A DNA stretch of 34,326 nucleotides, from the NCBI GenBank assembly GCA_002454425.1, contig DKIV01000022.1, positions 13,144-47,469 of the forward strand, written 5' to 3'. Both the position numbers and the translations under genes were made by a program. A model generated the notes under the pieces. It saw nothing but the letters and a program-made list of their open reading frames with translations. It was not told the origin of the DNA and did no database searches. This DNA is from Sphingobacteriaceae bacterium UBA6709 (GTDB taxonomy: Bacteria; Bacteroidota; Bacteroidia; Sphingobacteriales; Sphingobacteriaceae). Below, in pieces: positions 1 to 8,700 of the stretch (position 1 is its first letter; each line of letters opens with the position of its first letter).

Positions 1-51
1 TGCTGTCTGTTCCGAAGCAGTCTCGAGTCAGACTCGAACCAGGTAGGTAGC
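1..51. repeat. Left copy of an imperfect inverted repeat shared by both window ends
   Basis: Read as its reverse complement, about positions 51 to 5 align without gaps to 34255-34301 at the other end, with about 36 of 47 bases matching by eye. Shared blocks are ACCTGGTTCG, GACTCGAGAC and TCGGAACA. It is GC-richer than the AT-rich DNA that follows at about 110. It looks like a dispersed intergenic repeat whose copies limit the assembled piece. I tried to fold it as a tRNA T-arm because of the GGTTCGAGTC string, but the stem does not pair. Confidence 0.5.
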
Positions 52-459
52 TGATCCCCAGCCGAGGGAGATGGGCGCCATAACAGAAAACGGGCATCAG
101 GGTACGTGCACATTTTATAAAGGATTAGGAAAATTTTTTAATGTAGCTTCGTGTTTGTGTAATTTTTTGAAAATCAGAAAATTGCGATTGGTATTAACCT
201 ATAGGATAGTCTTATTGTGTTTGTAGTTTAAATTTTAAACGCTGATCTGTGGAGTATTTTCAAGACTGGTATCCGGATAGGCAGGAATAGAGTGATCGCG
301 TGCAGTATGGGGGATGCGATGAAGTAGCGGGAGCTGAGTTCAATGATGTGAGTTCGAATAAGAATAGGCAAGAGTCACGTTTTTCTTATTCGAACTCATG
401 TCGTTGAATTCAGCTGTAGAAGCTGCGTCAGGAAATTTGGGATAGTAGCCTTAAGCCGA
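52..459. other. Non-coding edge region downstream of the minus-strand cluster
   Basis: No convincing reading frame exists on either strand. About 110-235 is AT-rich with no recognisable signal. The only strong structure is the hairpin at 332-415, described separately. The minus-strand exported amidohydrolase ends at 460, so this region is its 3' flank. Confidence 0.5.
332..415. repeat. Long imperfect inverted repeat, 33-base arms
   Basis: Arms 332-364 and 383-415 are reverse complements at 29 of 33 positions, around an 18-base loop (365-382). The inner 16 bases of the arms (TGAGTTCGAATAAGAA and its complement) pair perfectly; mismatches lie only in the outer half. It lies 45 bases beyond the stop of the minus-strand amidohydrolase gene. 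The arms are much longer than a normal intrinsic terminator and there is no clean T-run on either side. A palindromic extragenic repeat or small MITE-like remnant fits better; a terminator role is possible. Confidence 0.65.
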
Positions 460-1731
460 TTATTTTATCTCAATTAGATTTCCGCTTTTAAATACTTTTT
501 CAGGCGAAAAAAGGGACCTTAGGTCAGTCAGAGGATTTGTCTTCAGGATAAGCAAATGCGCCTTGTATCCTTTTCTTATCAATCCTCTATCGCTAAGGCC
601 AATGGCTTCGGGACCTGTCTTTACGCATGCCTGGATGGTTTGAAGGGCTGTCATGCCGCAGCTTTCCTGTAGTCTGAGGAGCTCCTCCTGTAGCGGTTGT
701 GTTTCCTCTTGGGTTGGATATATCCAGTCTGTGCCGGCGCTAATTCTTAGGCCGATATCGAAAGCCCATTTCGCAATGATCGGCGCGCATTTAAGCTTAT
801 TGTTGAATGCGGAGTAAAGGGTGGCGTCCAGAATGATATCGTGTTTTTTCATTTCTTTCAAAACAGTAAATATCTTTGATGAGTCAGGAAGCAACCCTTT
901 GTATATTGCCTGCCAGGCTTTGGATATTGTAAATTGATTATCCGGTAGTTGCTGAAAAACAATATCGTTGGCATGCGACATGGTATTTACAGCTGCCTGA
1001 GCAACATACAAGGGCTTGGTAGGGAAAACGCTTGCATGACTCCAGGCCTGAAGTCCGGCCTTATGAGCTTGCTTAGTAATCTCTTCAATGATTTCCCTTG
1101 TCAGACTATCATATATTTTTATTCCAGTTACACCAACCGACTTGGCTGCCGCTACTGCCGGCTTAACATCCGCTACTGAACTTATGGCCCGATACCATGG
1201 AGTAGTTCCAAGGCCCTCGGCTTTACTGCCGCGACTCAATAATTTAAAATATTCGGGGCCGGCGAATTGAGCGGCGTAAAAGATGTCTGGGCCCGGCATA
1301 CCTTGTTTTTCGGAGGACAGCACAGCCTGTAATTGTCGGGAGTCACCCGCCATGTCACGCACTGTAAGGATTCCATGTTTTACCAGGTTTGCGCAAATGC
1401 TGTCGGTGTGACGGCGAAGAACATCGGGAGCGGTCCTGGAATCTGTTGCCAGATGAACATGAGAATCGGTGAGCCCGGGGGTAATATACTTGCCGGTACA
1501 GTCTATCTGGTCAGATACCCTGGGCAGCTTCTTATCATTCCGATATATTGCTTTTATTGTGCCCTTGAGCAACAGTACAGAGCCTCTGTAGGGTTGTACC
1601 GATGCATCGCCATCAATGATCGTAGCATTTTTTAATAGTAAAGGTTTCTCTTGAGCCTGTAGGGTGGATCCGGAAATAGAGAAAACGGCTAGCGTGACAA
1701 GCAGCCTAATTGGGAATAGTTTAAAGTACAT
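460..1731 (-). CDS. Exported metal-dependent amidohydrolase
   Basis: A 423-residue amidohydrolase-superfamily enzyme (imidazolonepropionase/prolidase-like subgroup). Residues 1-27 form a signal peptide ending in Ala-Gln-Ala-Gln, so it should act in the periplasm or outside the cell. Metal-site motifs are in order: HVH at 91-93 after the first barrel strand, a probable bridging lysine at 205 (GIKIYDS), histidines near 232 and 253 (WSHAS, MSHAND), and aspartate 335 (SAGTDW). The flanking beta-sandwich pieces are at about 28-85 and the C-terminus. It is the last gene of the minus-strand sugar cluster, 71 bases after the dehydrogenase gene and separated from it by a hairpin, so it may be transcribed partly independently. 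The substrate cannot be read from the sequence. Relatives cleave cyclic amides, dipeptides or lactones. The neighbourhood suggests a carbohydrate link, but this is weak. Confidence 0.85.
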   Translation of the reverse strand: MYFKLFPIRLLVTLAVFSISGSTLQAQEKPLLLKNATIIDGDASVQPYRGSVLLLKGTIKAIYRNDKKLPRVSDQIDCTGKYITPGLTDSHVHLATDSRTAPDVLRRHTDSICANLVKHGILTVRDMAGDSRQLQAVLSSEKQGMPGPDIFYAAQFAGPEYFKLLSRGSKAEGLGTTPWYRAISSVADVKPAVAAAKSVGVTGIKIYDSLTREIIEEITKQAHKAGLQAWSHASVFPTKPLYVAQAAVNTMSHANDIVFQQLPDNQFTISKAWQAIYKGLLPDSSKIFTVLKEMKKHDIILDATLYSAFNNKLKCAPIIAKWAFDIGLRISAGTDWIYPTQEETQPLQEELLRLQESCGMTALQTIQACVKTGPEAIGLSDRGLIRKGYKAHLLILKTNPLTDLRSLFSPEKVFKSGNLIEIK

Positions 1732-1772
1732 AGTAAAATACTGTGGTGGCTTTTCTTAAAGCCTAGAATAAG

Positions 1773-1794
1773 CCGGAGGGCATGTACCCTCCGG
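1773..1794 (-). terminator. Hairpin after the dehydrogenase gene
   Basis: Perfect 8-base GC-rich arms (CCGGAGGG at 1773-1780 and CCCTCCGG at 1787-1794) with a 6-base loop. Read on the minus strand it is followed by a short, imperfect T-rich tail. It lies just past the dehydrogenase stop (1803) and before the amidohydrolase start (1731), so it could terminate or attenuate transcription between them. Confidence 0.65.
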
Positions 1795-1802
1795 ACTTGA
1801 TA

Positions 1803-2816
1803 TTAAAGTTCTACAACCGCTTTGATGACGCCATTGGCAGGATTCAGCCAACTGGCAAATTCATCCTTCACCTCATCGAATTGCACACGATGAGTAATAT
1901 AAGTTGCGGGATTTACTTTTCCGGATTTCATTGATCGGATTACATGTTCGAAGTCCTCGCGTGTAGCATTTCTGCTGCTCATCAAAGTAGATTCCCGTTT
2001 ATGGAATTCAGGATGGCTAACAATGAGCTCTCCTTTTTGCAATCCTACAAGCACGTAACGAGCACCATGAGCCATGTATAAAAACGCGCTGTTAATAGCT
2101 TTCTGGTTCCCTGTAGCATCGATTACCACCGTTGGATAATCGCCGTTTGTAAATTCCTGAAGCTTGGCGTGTACGTCGTCGTTCATGCCATTGATGGTAA
2201 ACTCTACACCGAGTTTTTCGCGGCAGAAATCGAGTCGTCTGTCATTAATATCCATAGCGATAACACGAGCGCCGGCAATTCTTGCGAATTCCATGATTCC
2301 CAATCCTATTGGGCCGGCACCAATGACCAATACAAATTCACCAGGTTTAACGTCTGCTCGTCTTACCCCGTGGGCACCGATAGCTAAAGGTTCTACGAGC
2401 GCAAGTTCATCAAAACTCAAGCCATCGCCATGTATCAGAGAATGCGATGGTACTGAAAGATATTCAGCCATGCCGCCATCCACATGTACACCGCATACTT
2501 TGATGTCGGTACAGCAATTAGGTTTACCGCTACGACAGGCGATACAGTCGCCGCAATGGAAGTAAGGGATAAAAGTAACAGGCTCTCCGGCAGTGAATCC
2601 CGCCGCATTGTCACCTTCAACAAATTCGGCGGCAAGCTCATGTCCTAATACGCGGGGATATGCGAAGAATGGCTGTGTGCCTTCAAATGCATGTAAGTCT
2701 GTTCCACAAATCCCTATTCTCTTAATTTTTAATATTGAATGGTCTTTTGTCAGTTGGGGTTTTTCCCTGTCAGCGTATTCAAACTGACCTGGAGTAGTAC
2801 AAATAAGCGTTTTCAT
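1803..2816 (-). CDS. Zinc-dependent medium-chain dehydrogenase, probably sugar or sugar-acid
   Basis: A 337-residue cytosolic MDR-family alcohol dehydrogenase. Catalytic zinc ligands are visible as Cys37 (GICGTDLH), His59-Glu60 (GHE) and Glu142 (VEPL). The structural zinc site is complete, with cysteines at 88, 91, 94 and 102. The NAD(P)-binding loop GAGPIG is at 166-171. The overall type resembles L-galactonate, galactitol-phosphate or threonine dehydrogenases. It sits 58 bases downstream of the lactonase gene on the same strand. With an FHS-family fucose-type permease and a sugar-lactone hydrolase beside it, oxidation of L-fucose, L-galactose or the derived acid is the likeliest role. The exact step (sugar to lactone, or acid to keto-acid) is inferred, not shown. 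The start ATG at 2816 is the natural first one. Confidence 0.85.
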   Translation of the reverse strand: MKTLICTTPGQFEYADREKPQLTKDHSILKIKRIGICGTDLHAFEGTQPFFAYPRVLGHELAAEFVEGDNAAGFTAGEPVTFIPYFHCGDCIACRSGKPNCCTDIKVCGVHVDGGMAEYLSVPSHSLIHGDGLSFDELALVEPLAIGAHGVRRADVKPGEFVLVIGAGPIGLGIMEFARIAGARVIAMDINDRRLDFCREKLGVEFTINGMNDDVHAKLQEFTNGDYPTVVIDATGNQKAINSAFLYMAHGARYVLVGLQKGELIVSHPEFHKRESTLMSSRNATREDFEHVIRSMKSGKVNPATYITHRVQFDEVKDEFASWLNPANGVIKAVVEL

Positions 2817-2874
2817 TATTATGTCGATCTAAATGATGTTTAATTTAATTGCGTTCTAAAGTGATATGCCCTTA

Positions 2875-3708
2875 TTAGAGCGAGTAAAACTTTTGCGCAT
2901 TGGCGCCCCAGAATAGTTCAAGTTCGGGCGCCGATAAATGTTTATTAGTATAATTTCTTACGATGGATATCATACGTTCATAGCCGCCTGCAACGAGACA
3001 AACCGGCCAATCAGAGCCGAACATCAATCGCGAAGAACCAAAGGCCTCAAAAACAACGTCCAGATAAGGCCAGAAGTCTTCTTCTTTCCAATTCTTCCAG
3101 TCAGCCTCGGTTACCATTCCTGAAACTTTACAAAGAACATTTGAGCACTCAGCCAGATTACGAATGCCCTTTGCCCAATCGGTAATGGTACCTTCTTTAA
3201 TAAGCGGCTTGGCGATATGATCTAGCACAAATGGTTGCTCCGGGAAGTTTGCGGCTAAATCAGCGGCATAATTGAGTTGGTCACTGAATATAAGAATGTC
3301 ATACGTGAATTTGTGTTTTGCCAGGGCAGCGATACCCCGCTGAAACTCCGGTTTGAGCATCAGCGCGCGATCTGTTTCGCCCTGAAGTACATGCCTGAAG
3401 CCCTTCATCTTGTCAAAAGCACTGTAATATTCCAATCTTTCCCCGATGTTCTCAGCTCTAAGATCTACCCATCCTACGATGCCAAGAATGCGTTCTGATT
3501 GTTCCGCCAGTGAAAGTAAGAATTTGTTGTCTGCTTCTGATTGATCGGATTGCACGGCTACAGATCCGCGGATGTTGGCTTTGTCGAGCTCTTCTTCAAG
3601 GTGTGCCGGAAGAAAATCGCGACGTATAACTTCCATATCCGGTGTAATCCAACTATCTCGAACCGGATCAAACTGCCAGAAATGCTGATGAGAATCTATT
3701 TTAAGCAT
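2875..3708 (-). CDS. Amidohydrolase-2 family sugar-lactone hydrolase (L-fuconolactonase-like)
   Basis: A 277-residue TIM-barrel hydrolase of the COG3618 type. Motifs are DSHQHFW at 5-11, FRHVLQGE at 104-111 with His105, DHIAKP at 163-168, CKVSG at 193-197 and FGSDWP at 230-235 with the catalytic Asp233. No signal peptide, so it is cytoplasmic. Family members open L-fucono-, L-rhamnono- or L-galactono-lactone to the aldonate, the second step of oxidative deoxy-sugar breakdown. It lies between the permease and dehydrogenase genes on the same strand, which supports that role. The hairpin at 3753-3790 separates it from the upstream permease gene. The named substrate is inferred from context. Confidence 0.87.
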   Translation of the reverse strand: MLKIDSHQHFWQFDPVRDSWITPDMEVIRRDFLPAHLEEELDKANIRGSVAVQSDQSEADNKFLLSLAEQSERILGIVGWVDLRAENIGERLEYYSAFDKMKGFRHVLQGETDRALMLKPEFQRGIAALAKHKFTYDILIFSDQLNYAADLAANFPEQPFVLDHIAKPLIKEGTITDWAKGIRNLAECSNVLCKVSGMVTEADWKNWKEEDFWPYLDVVFEAFGSSRLMFGSDWPVCLVAGGYERMISIVRNYTNKHLSAPELELFWGANAQKFYSL

Positions 3709-3752
3709 GTTTATTGTGTTTAAAAGAAAGTAAAGAATGACGCTACGAATCT

Positions 3753-3790
3753 AAATAAAAAAGGGTCGCGGAAGCGACCCTTTTTTATTT
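3753..3790. terminator. Strong bidirectional terminator between permease and lactonase genes
   Basis: Stem AAGGGTCGC/GCGACCCTT with a GGAA loop, flanked by a run of A on one side and T on the other, so it has a U-tract in both directions. It lies immediately past the stop of the minus-strand permease gene (3792), 44 bases before the lactonase start. It should end most permease transcripts and limit read-through into the catabolic genes. Confidence 0.9.
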
Positions 3791-3791
3791 C

Positions 3792-5057
3792 TTATTTGCT
3801 TTCCTGTTGTTGCAACCGATGTCCTCGTAGTCCAAAAAACAGAACCATTCCAAAGCATATCAATGGCACGATATAGGCCGTTTGTATGCTGCCTGTTTTA
3901 TCTGAAATAAAGCCCATAACTACCGGTGCGATAGCGCCTCCGATAATTGCCATCACGAGGAATGAAGAGGCGATCTTGGTTTCCTCTCCCAGTCCCTTGA
4001 TTCCCAGAGCAAAGATTGTTGGGAACATAATTGACATAAAGAATGGCGTAGCTGAAAGCGCGTAAATTGCTGTGTTACCCGATTGTGTAACAGCTACAGC
4101 AAGCAAGGCAATGCTTATAACGGCATATATGGTAAGCAACTGTGCTGGTTTAATGAATCGCATCAGGAAGGTTCCTACAAACCGGCCCACCATGAATCCC
4201 ACCATGGCGATAGAGCCCCACATAAAAGCTGCATCTTTCTCACTGATATTAGCTACAAATTTTGAAAAGCGAATGAAAAAGCTACCCACACCCACCTGAG
4301 CACCAACATAACATAGCTGTGTTAAAACGGCCCATGAGAGATGCGAATGACGCAGCACTTTTGCAGAGAACTTTGTGGCATGTCCTTCAAGCTCGCTGTC
4401 ATCTGCTTTCACTTCCGGTAGTTTAATTGCCGCAAACAATCCCAGGAGAATAAGTACAACTACCGCGATGATGATGTATGGCATTTTTACAGTGTCAGCT
4501 TCGTGCTGCAGATAATCGTTCAGCGCTTGAGGTGTCATTGCCTTTAGCTGTTCCTGACTGTACTCAATACCTGAAAGAATAAATTGTCCCCCGATGATAG
4601 GTGCGAGAAAAGCTCCCACGCCATTAAAAGACTGAGCAAAGTTGAGCCTCTGCTCCGAAGTTTCCTTGTCGCCAAGTATGGAAATGTATGGATTGGCAAC
4701 CGTTTCGAGAAACGTTGCCCCACTGGCGATGATAAATAAAGCCGCCAGAAAGAACGTGTAGTTTCTTGACGAGGCTGCCGGTATGAAGAGTATAGCTCCT
4801 AATGCATATAAAAATAAGCCGAAAAGAATCCCCTTTTTGTATCCATATTTATGCATAAACAAGCCGGCAGGAATAGCTATTACAAAATAGCCCATTGACA
4901 CGGAGATATCTATAAAAGATGATTGTGTGTCGTTTAATTCGAGTGCCTTGCGCAGGTGCGGGATTAATATGGGGTTGATATTATGCAAAAACGCCCATAG
5001 AAAGAATAATGAGGTTACCAGAATTATCGGTAACAAGTATTTGTTTTTATTTTCCAT
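3792..5057 (-). CDS. fucP: FHS-family sugar:H+ symporter, FucP-like
   Basis: A 421-residue major-facilitator permease with about 12 hydrophobic segments. It aligns throughout with E. coli FucP as I remember it: SLFFLWA near residue 16, GYFVIAIPAG at 56-65, LFLYALGA at 81-88, LETVANPY at 117-124, WAVLTQLCYVGAQVG mid-protein and a late SFLVMAIIGG. Glu118 corresponds to the important Glu135 of E. coli FucP. The position equivalent to Asp46 is proline (residue 29, NINPILIP), an important difference. It should import L-fucose or a related hexose across the inner membrane. It is the first gene of the minus-strand cluster and diverges from susC across a 691-base control region, but a strong terminator follows it directly. 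Substrate specificity is uncertain because the FHS family also includes glucose/galactose carriers. Confidence 0.85.
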   Translation of the reverse strand: MENKNKYLLPIILVTSLFFLWAFLHNINPILIPHLRKALELNDTQSSFIDISVSMGYFVIAIPAGLFMHKYGYKKGILFGLFLYALGAILFIPAASSRNYTFFLAALFIIASGATFLETVANPYISILGDKETSEQRLNFAQSFNGVGAFLAPIIGGQFILSGIEYSQEQLKAMTPQALNDYLQHEADTVKMPYIIIAVVVLILLGLFAAIKLPEVKADDSELEGHATKFSAKVLRHSHLSWAVLTQLCYVGAQVGVGSFFIRFSKFVANISEKDAAFMWGSIAMVGFMVGRFVGTFLMRFIKPAQLLTIYAVISIALLAVAVTQSGNTAIYALSATPFFMSIMFPTIFALGIKGLGEETKIASSFLVMAIIGGAIAPVVMGFISDKTGSIQTAYIVPLICFGMVLFFGLRGHRLQQQESK

Positions 5058-5086
5058 TACTGTGTGTTACAGGTTGGGTTAGCGAA

Positions 5087-5103
5087 TAAATGTAAAACAT
5101 TTA
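5087..5103 (-). promoter_or_regulatory. Dyad and candidate promoter element upstream of the permease gene
   Basis: Perfect 7-3-7 inverted repeat TAAATGT-AAA-ACATTTA, centred about 38 bases upstream of the permease ATG. Read on the minus strand, TACATTTA inside it matches seven of the eight positions of the Bacteroidota -7 box TAnnTTTG, with a TTG about 23 bases upstream. A repressor bound here would block that promoter. The operator role is inferred. Confidence 0.45.
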
Positions 5104-5272
5104 AGAGATATTAGTGCCAATATTAAGAACTTTCCTTTGAAATGTGTCCTTTACCCTGGAAAAAATGATATAAAATTCGGGACTTTCGAGCTGATGGCGT
5201 TTAACTAATCTCTGGATATTCACGATTCAGTTACTCTGGATCCTCACTGTTGTGCGCAAAAGTCTTTTAGCG

Positions 5273-5284
5273 TTTGTATACAAA
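5273..5284. promoter_or_regulatory. Candidate operator TTTGTATACAAA
   Basis: A perfect 12-base palindrome in the middle of the divergent region. Its TGTATACA core resembles operators bound by GntR-family sugar-acid regulators. No such regulator gene is in the window, so it would have to be encoded elsewhere. Confidence 0.4.
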
Positions 5285-5569
5285 TGGTAAACATGAAAAA
5301 TTAATGAATTTCCTGCGCTTTGCGTATTGGTGCTTTGTTAGCTGTTTTAAGATTGTATTAAGAAACGATTTGTTAACATTTGAAATGTGTAGAAATTGTG
5401 TCCGAATTTTGATATAATTTCATTTGTCGGCGGGTATTGATAGCTAATTGGTAATTTAATAGGTGTGTAACTGACGCTTGATGCCTTGTTTTTGGGGTGA
5501 TATTGGGCAATATTGTACACGATATTGTAAATATTCTACAACTCCGAAGTGCCGTCGGCTCATAGCTTT

Positions 5570-5597
5570 GGTTTTAATGTTGTAAACAATTAAAACC
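5570..5597 (+). promoter_or_regulatory. Hairpin in the susC upstream region
   Basis: GGTTTTAAT (5570-5578) and ATTAAAACC (5589-5597) pair perfectly. An inner GTT/AAC pairing extends the stem with one bulged A, leaving a GTA loop. It lies about 150 bases before the susC ATG. It could be an operator or a structured element of the susC leader. It is not followed by a T-run, so a terminator is unlikely. Confidence 0.45.
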
Positions 5598-5748
5598 ACT
5601 TAGATGAATGTACTTTTTTACTTAAATCCAAAACTTATGCAAGCCGGATAAACTGAGTTTTCCGAATCAGCAATTATAACTTACAAAATCCTTGGCCCCC
5701 CGAAATAAAGCGGGATGGCTTTTTATTGCCTATTTTTTTTAACTATTT

Positions 5749-8700
5749 ATGATGCAAAACTACCAAAAGAGTCGTGTCAGCGGCTCGCGGTTAAAGAGAA
5801 GTCTAATTCCTTTGATCGGCCCCCTACTGCTTGCCAATATTTCTTATGCAGCTCCAATGCCGATTGCCGAAATTATCAATGTAACACAAGCACAGACAAG
5901 TGTGACGGGAACTGTGAAAGATGATAAAGGTCTGCCACTTCCGGGTGTGAGCGTTAAATTAAAAGGAACCACTATTGGAGCGATAAGTGATGCCAATGGG
6001 AAGTTCAACCTGAAGGTTCCGTCTATTAGCGGAACGTTGGTGTTTGTCAGCGTGGGTTACAAATCTCTGGAAGTTCCCCTTACGGGCAGAATTATCAACG
6101 TCAGTCTTAAGGAAGATGCTGTAGGATTAGAGGATGTTGTGGTTATCGGTTATGGTACCGTTAAGCGACGGGATCTGACGGGTGCCGTAGCGTCTGTAAA
6201 AGCGGATGATATCGTTAAAACACCAACAAACAATCCACTGGAAGCCGTTCAGGGTATGGTTCCCGGGCTGGATATCACGCGTAGCTCCGGAAATGCGGGA
6301 GCCTCTATGAATGTACAGTTACGTGGTACCCGTACCATTAACGGAAGTTCAAATCCGCTTTACATCATTGACGGTGTGCAGGGCGATAACCTTGAAACCG
6401 TTAATCCTAATGATATTGAATCAATAGAAGTGTTAAAAGACGCGTCGTCGACAGCGATATACGGTTCTCAGGGAGCAAATGGGGTAGTTATCGTTACTAC
6501 CAAGAAAGGTAAGGCCGGTACAACGAAGATCAACTATTCCGGATACTATGGAATTGACGGAATGGCTCAATATCCTGAAGCGCGCTTGGGCGATTCTTAC
6601 ATTGCCTTGCGTCGAGAGGCTTACCGTACAACCGGAGTATGGAACAGCGCCGCTGATGACACTAAGATCTTCAGTTCGGATGAATACAATGCTATTCAAA
6701 ATAATCAATGGGTAAACTGGCTGGATCTGCTGATGCAGAACGGTACGCGCCAAAGTCATAACGTTTCTTTTGCCTCTGGAACAGAGAAAACGAAGTCGTA
6801 CTTCTCCGCAGGATACTTTGGCACTGACGGACTGGTAAAGAATAATGATCTTAAACAGTATAACGCGTTAGCAAATATTGATCAGACCTGGAAGAAATGG
6901 GCAAAAGGAGGGATACACACCGCTGTGGCACACTTAAGCGGCAATGCTCCCGGCACTGATCCTTTTTCTGTGGCAATGACGACACAGCCCTTTGGTACTC
7001 CATTTAATGCTGACGGAAGCATCAATGTATTTCCTATGAATGGAAATGAAGGTATTCTGAGTCCGCTTGCGGATAACAGAGGACGTGAAACATCTACGAA
7101 TAATACCCTGACCACGCGTTTGGCTCTTAACGGATATATTGAATTAACGCCTATTGCTGGTTTAACCTTCCGTTCTGTATTCGGATCAAATATCGTCAAC
7201 AGTCGTAACGGACAGTTTTACAGCGCTACGGCAAGGAAAACCGTTAACACTCGTCGTTCAGAAGCATCGCTGACCACCAATAATTCCAGAAGTTATAACT
7301 GGGATAATATTCTTACGTATTCAAGAGAATTTGGTGATCATTCCCTTACGCTTACGGGTTTGACAAGTTACACTAACGGTAAAACGGAAGACTTCTCCGC
7401 CTATGGTCAGGATCTGGTTTATTCAACTCAGCTGTTCTATAATCTGGCGAGTACCAATGCTGCAAACCGTCAAATCTCCTCCGGATATGTTGGTACAGCT
7501 ACCATGTCATATGCCGGACGTATCAACTACTCGTATAAAGGAAAGTACTTGGTAACGCTGACTAATCGCTATGATGGCGCATCCCGTCTTTCCGAAGGCT
7601 ATAAGTGGACCTCGTTTCCTTCCGCTGCCGTCGCATGGCGTATCAGCGATGAAGATTTTATGAAAGACGTTAGCGCTGTTTCTGATCTGAAACTTAGAGC
7701 CAGCTATGGTGTTGCCGGTAACTCCGGAATCAAGCCTTATGGCACACAAAGTCTGATGGCAGTTCAACGTATGGGTTTTGAAAATACCCCTGCCGCGGCA
7801 TACATATACGGCAGTATTCTGGGTAATAAAAACCTGGGTTGGGAGATCTCTAAGACTGCAAACATAGGTGTTGATGTAGGTTTCCTTAATAGTAGGATCA
7901 ATGCAAGCATCGATGTTTATAATACCAACACTTCCGACATCCTATTGCTTAGAAATCTTCCTCCGGACCTGGGCGTTGCATCAACATATCAGAACGTAGG
8001 CTCAACAAGAAATCAGGGTATTGAGGTAATCGTTAACTCCAGAAACATAGATTCTAAAAACTTTAAATGGAATACTGTACTGAGCTTCTCTGCAAATAAG
8101 GAGAGGATTACCAGTCTCATTTCAGGAACGGATATCTTCTCATCTTCAGCGGAAACAGGATCTCTGTTAATAGGTCATCCTATTAATTCCTTCTATAACT
8201 ATCAGAAGCTGGGAATCTGGCAAACGGACGAAGCTGACGCTGCTGCGGCGCTTAAGTTCGGAAATACGCCATTCCAACCAGGCGATATCAAATTGGCGGA
8301 TCTGAACAATGATGGTTTCATTAAACCGGGTGACGACCGTACCTATATTGGTTCAGCTGTTCCAAAATGGACGCTTGGTATGCAGAATACTTTAAACTTC
8401 AAAGGTTTCGATTTTAGTGTTTACTGTATCGCTCGTTGGGGACAAATGATTAAAAACGAATTGTTGGGTCGCTATAATCCCGCTGGTGAAGGCAACAACG
8501 GACCTGCGTATTTTAATTATTGGACGCCGGAAAATGCTACAAATGATTATCCGCGGCCACGGGCAAATACTAACCTGAATGCTTATGCCGGTAATACTAC
8601 TTTACTGTATGTTGATGGTTCGTATTTCAAAGTGAGGTCAATGTCTTTGGGTTATACCTTCTCACAGAAGACGAGCAAGAAGTTATTTGTCAATAATCTT

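Larger units (their letters stand above)
5058..5748. promoter_or_regulatory. Divergent control region between fucP-like gene and susC
   Basis: A 691-base gene-free stretch between diverging transcription units. It is AT-rich and holds several dyads: TAAATGT-AAA-ACATTTA (5087-5103), TTTGTATACAAA (5273-5284), ACATTT-G-AAATGT (5376-5388) and a hairpin at 5570-5597. The 12-mer TTTGAAATGTGT occurs at 5136-5147 and again at 5379-5390. ATATTGTA-like repeats lie around 5510-5535. No convincing protein is encoded. It most likely carries operators for one or more regulators shared by import and catabolism. No regulator gene is adjacent. Confidence 0.7.

Noticed and set aside
1..100. Possible tRNA 3' half on the minus strand because of GGTTCGAGTC
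   Set aside because: The bases flanking the putative T-loop do not pair, and no acceptor or anticodon stem can be drawn.
2164..2565. 133-codon open frame on the plus strand
   Set aside because: It lies wholly inside the zinc dehydrogenase gene, whose zinc and NAD motifs are intact; no family features are visible in the alternative product.
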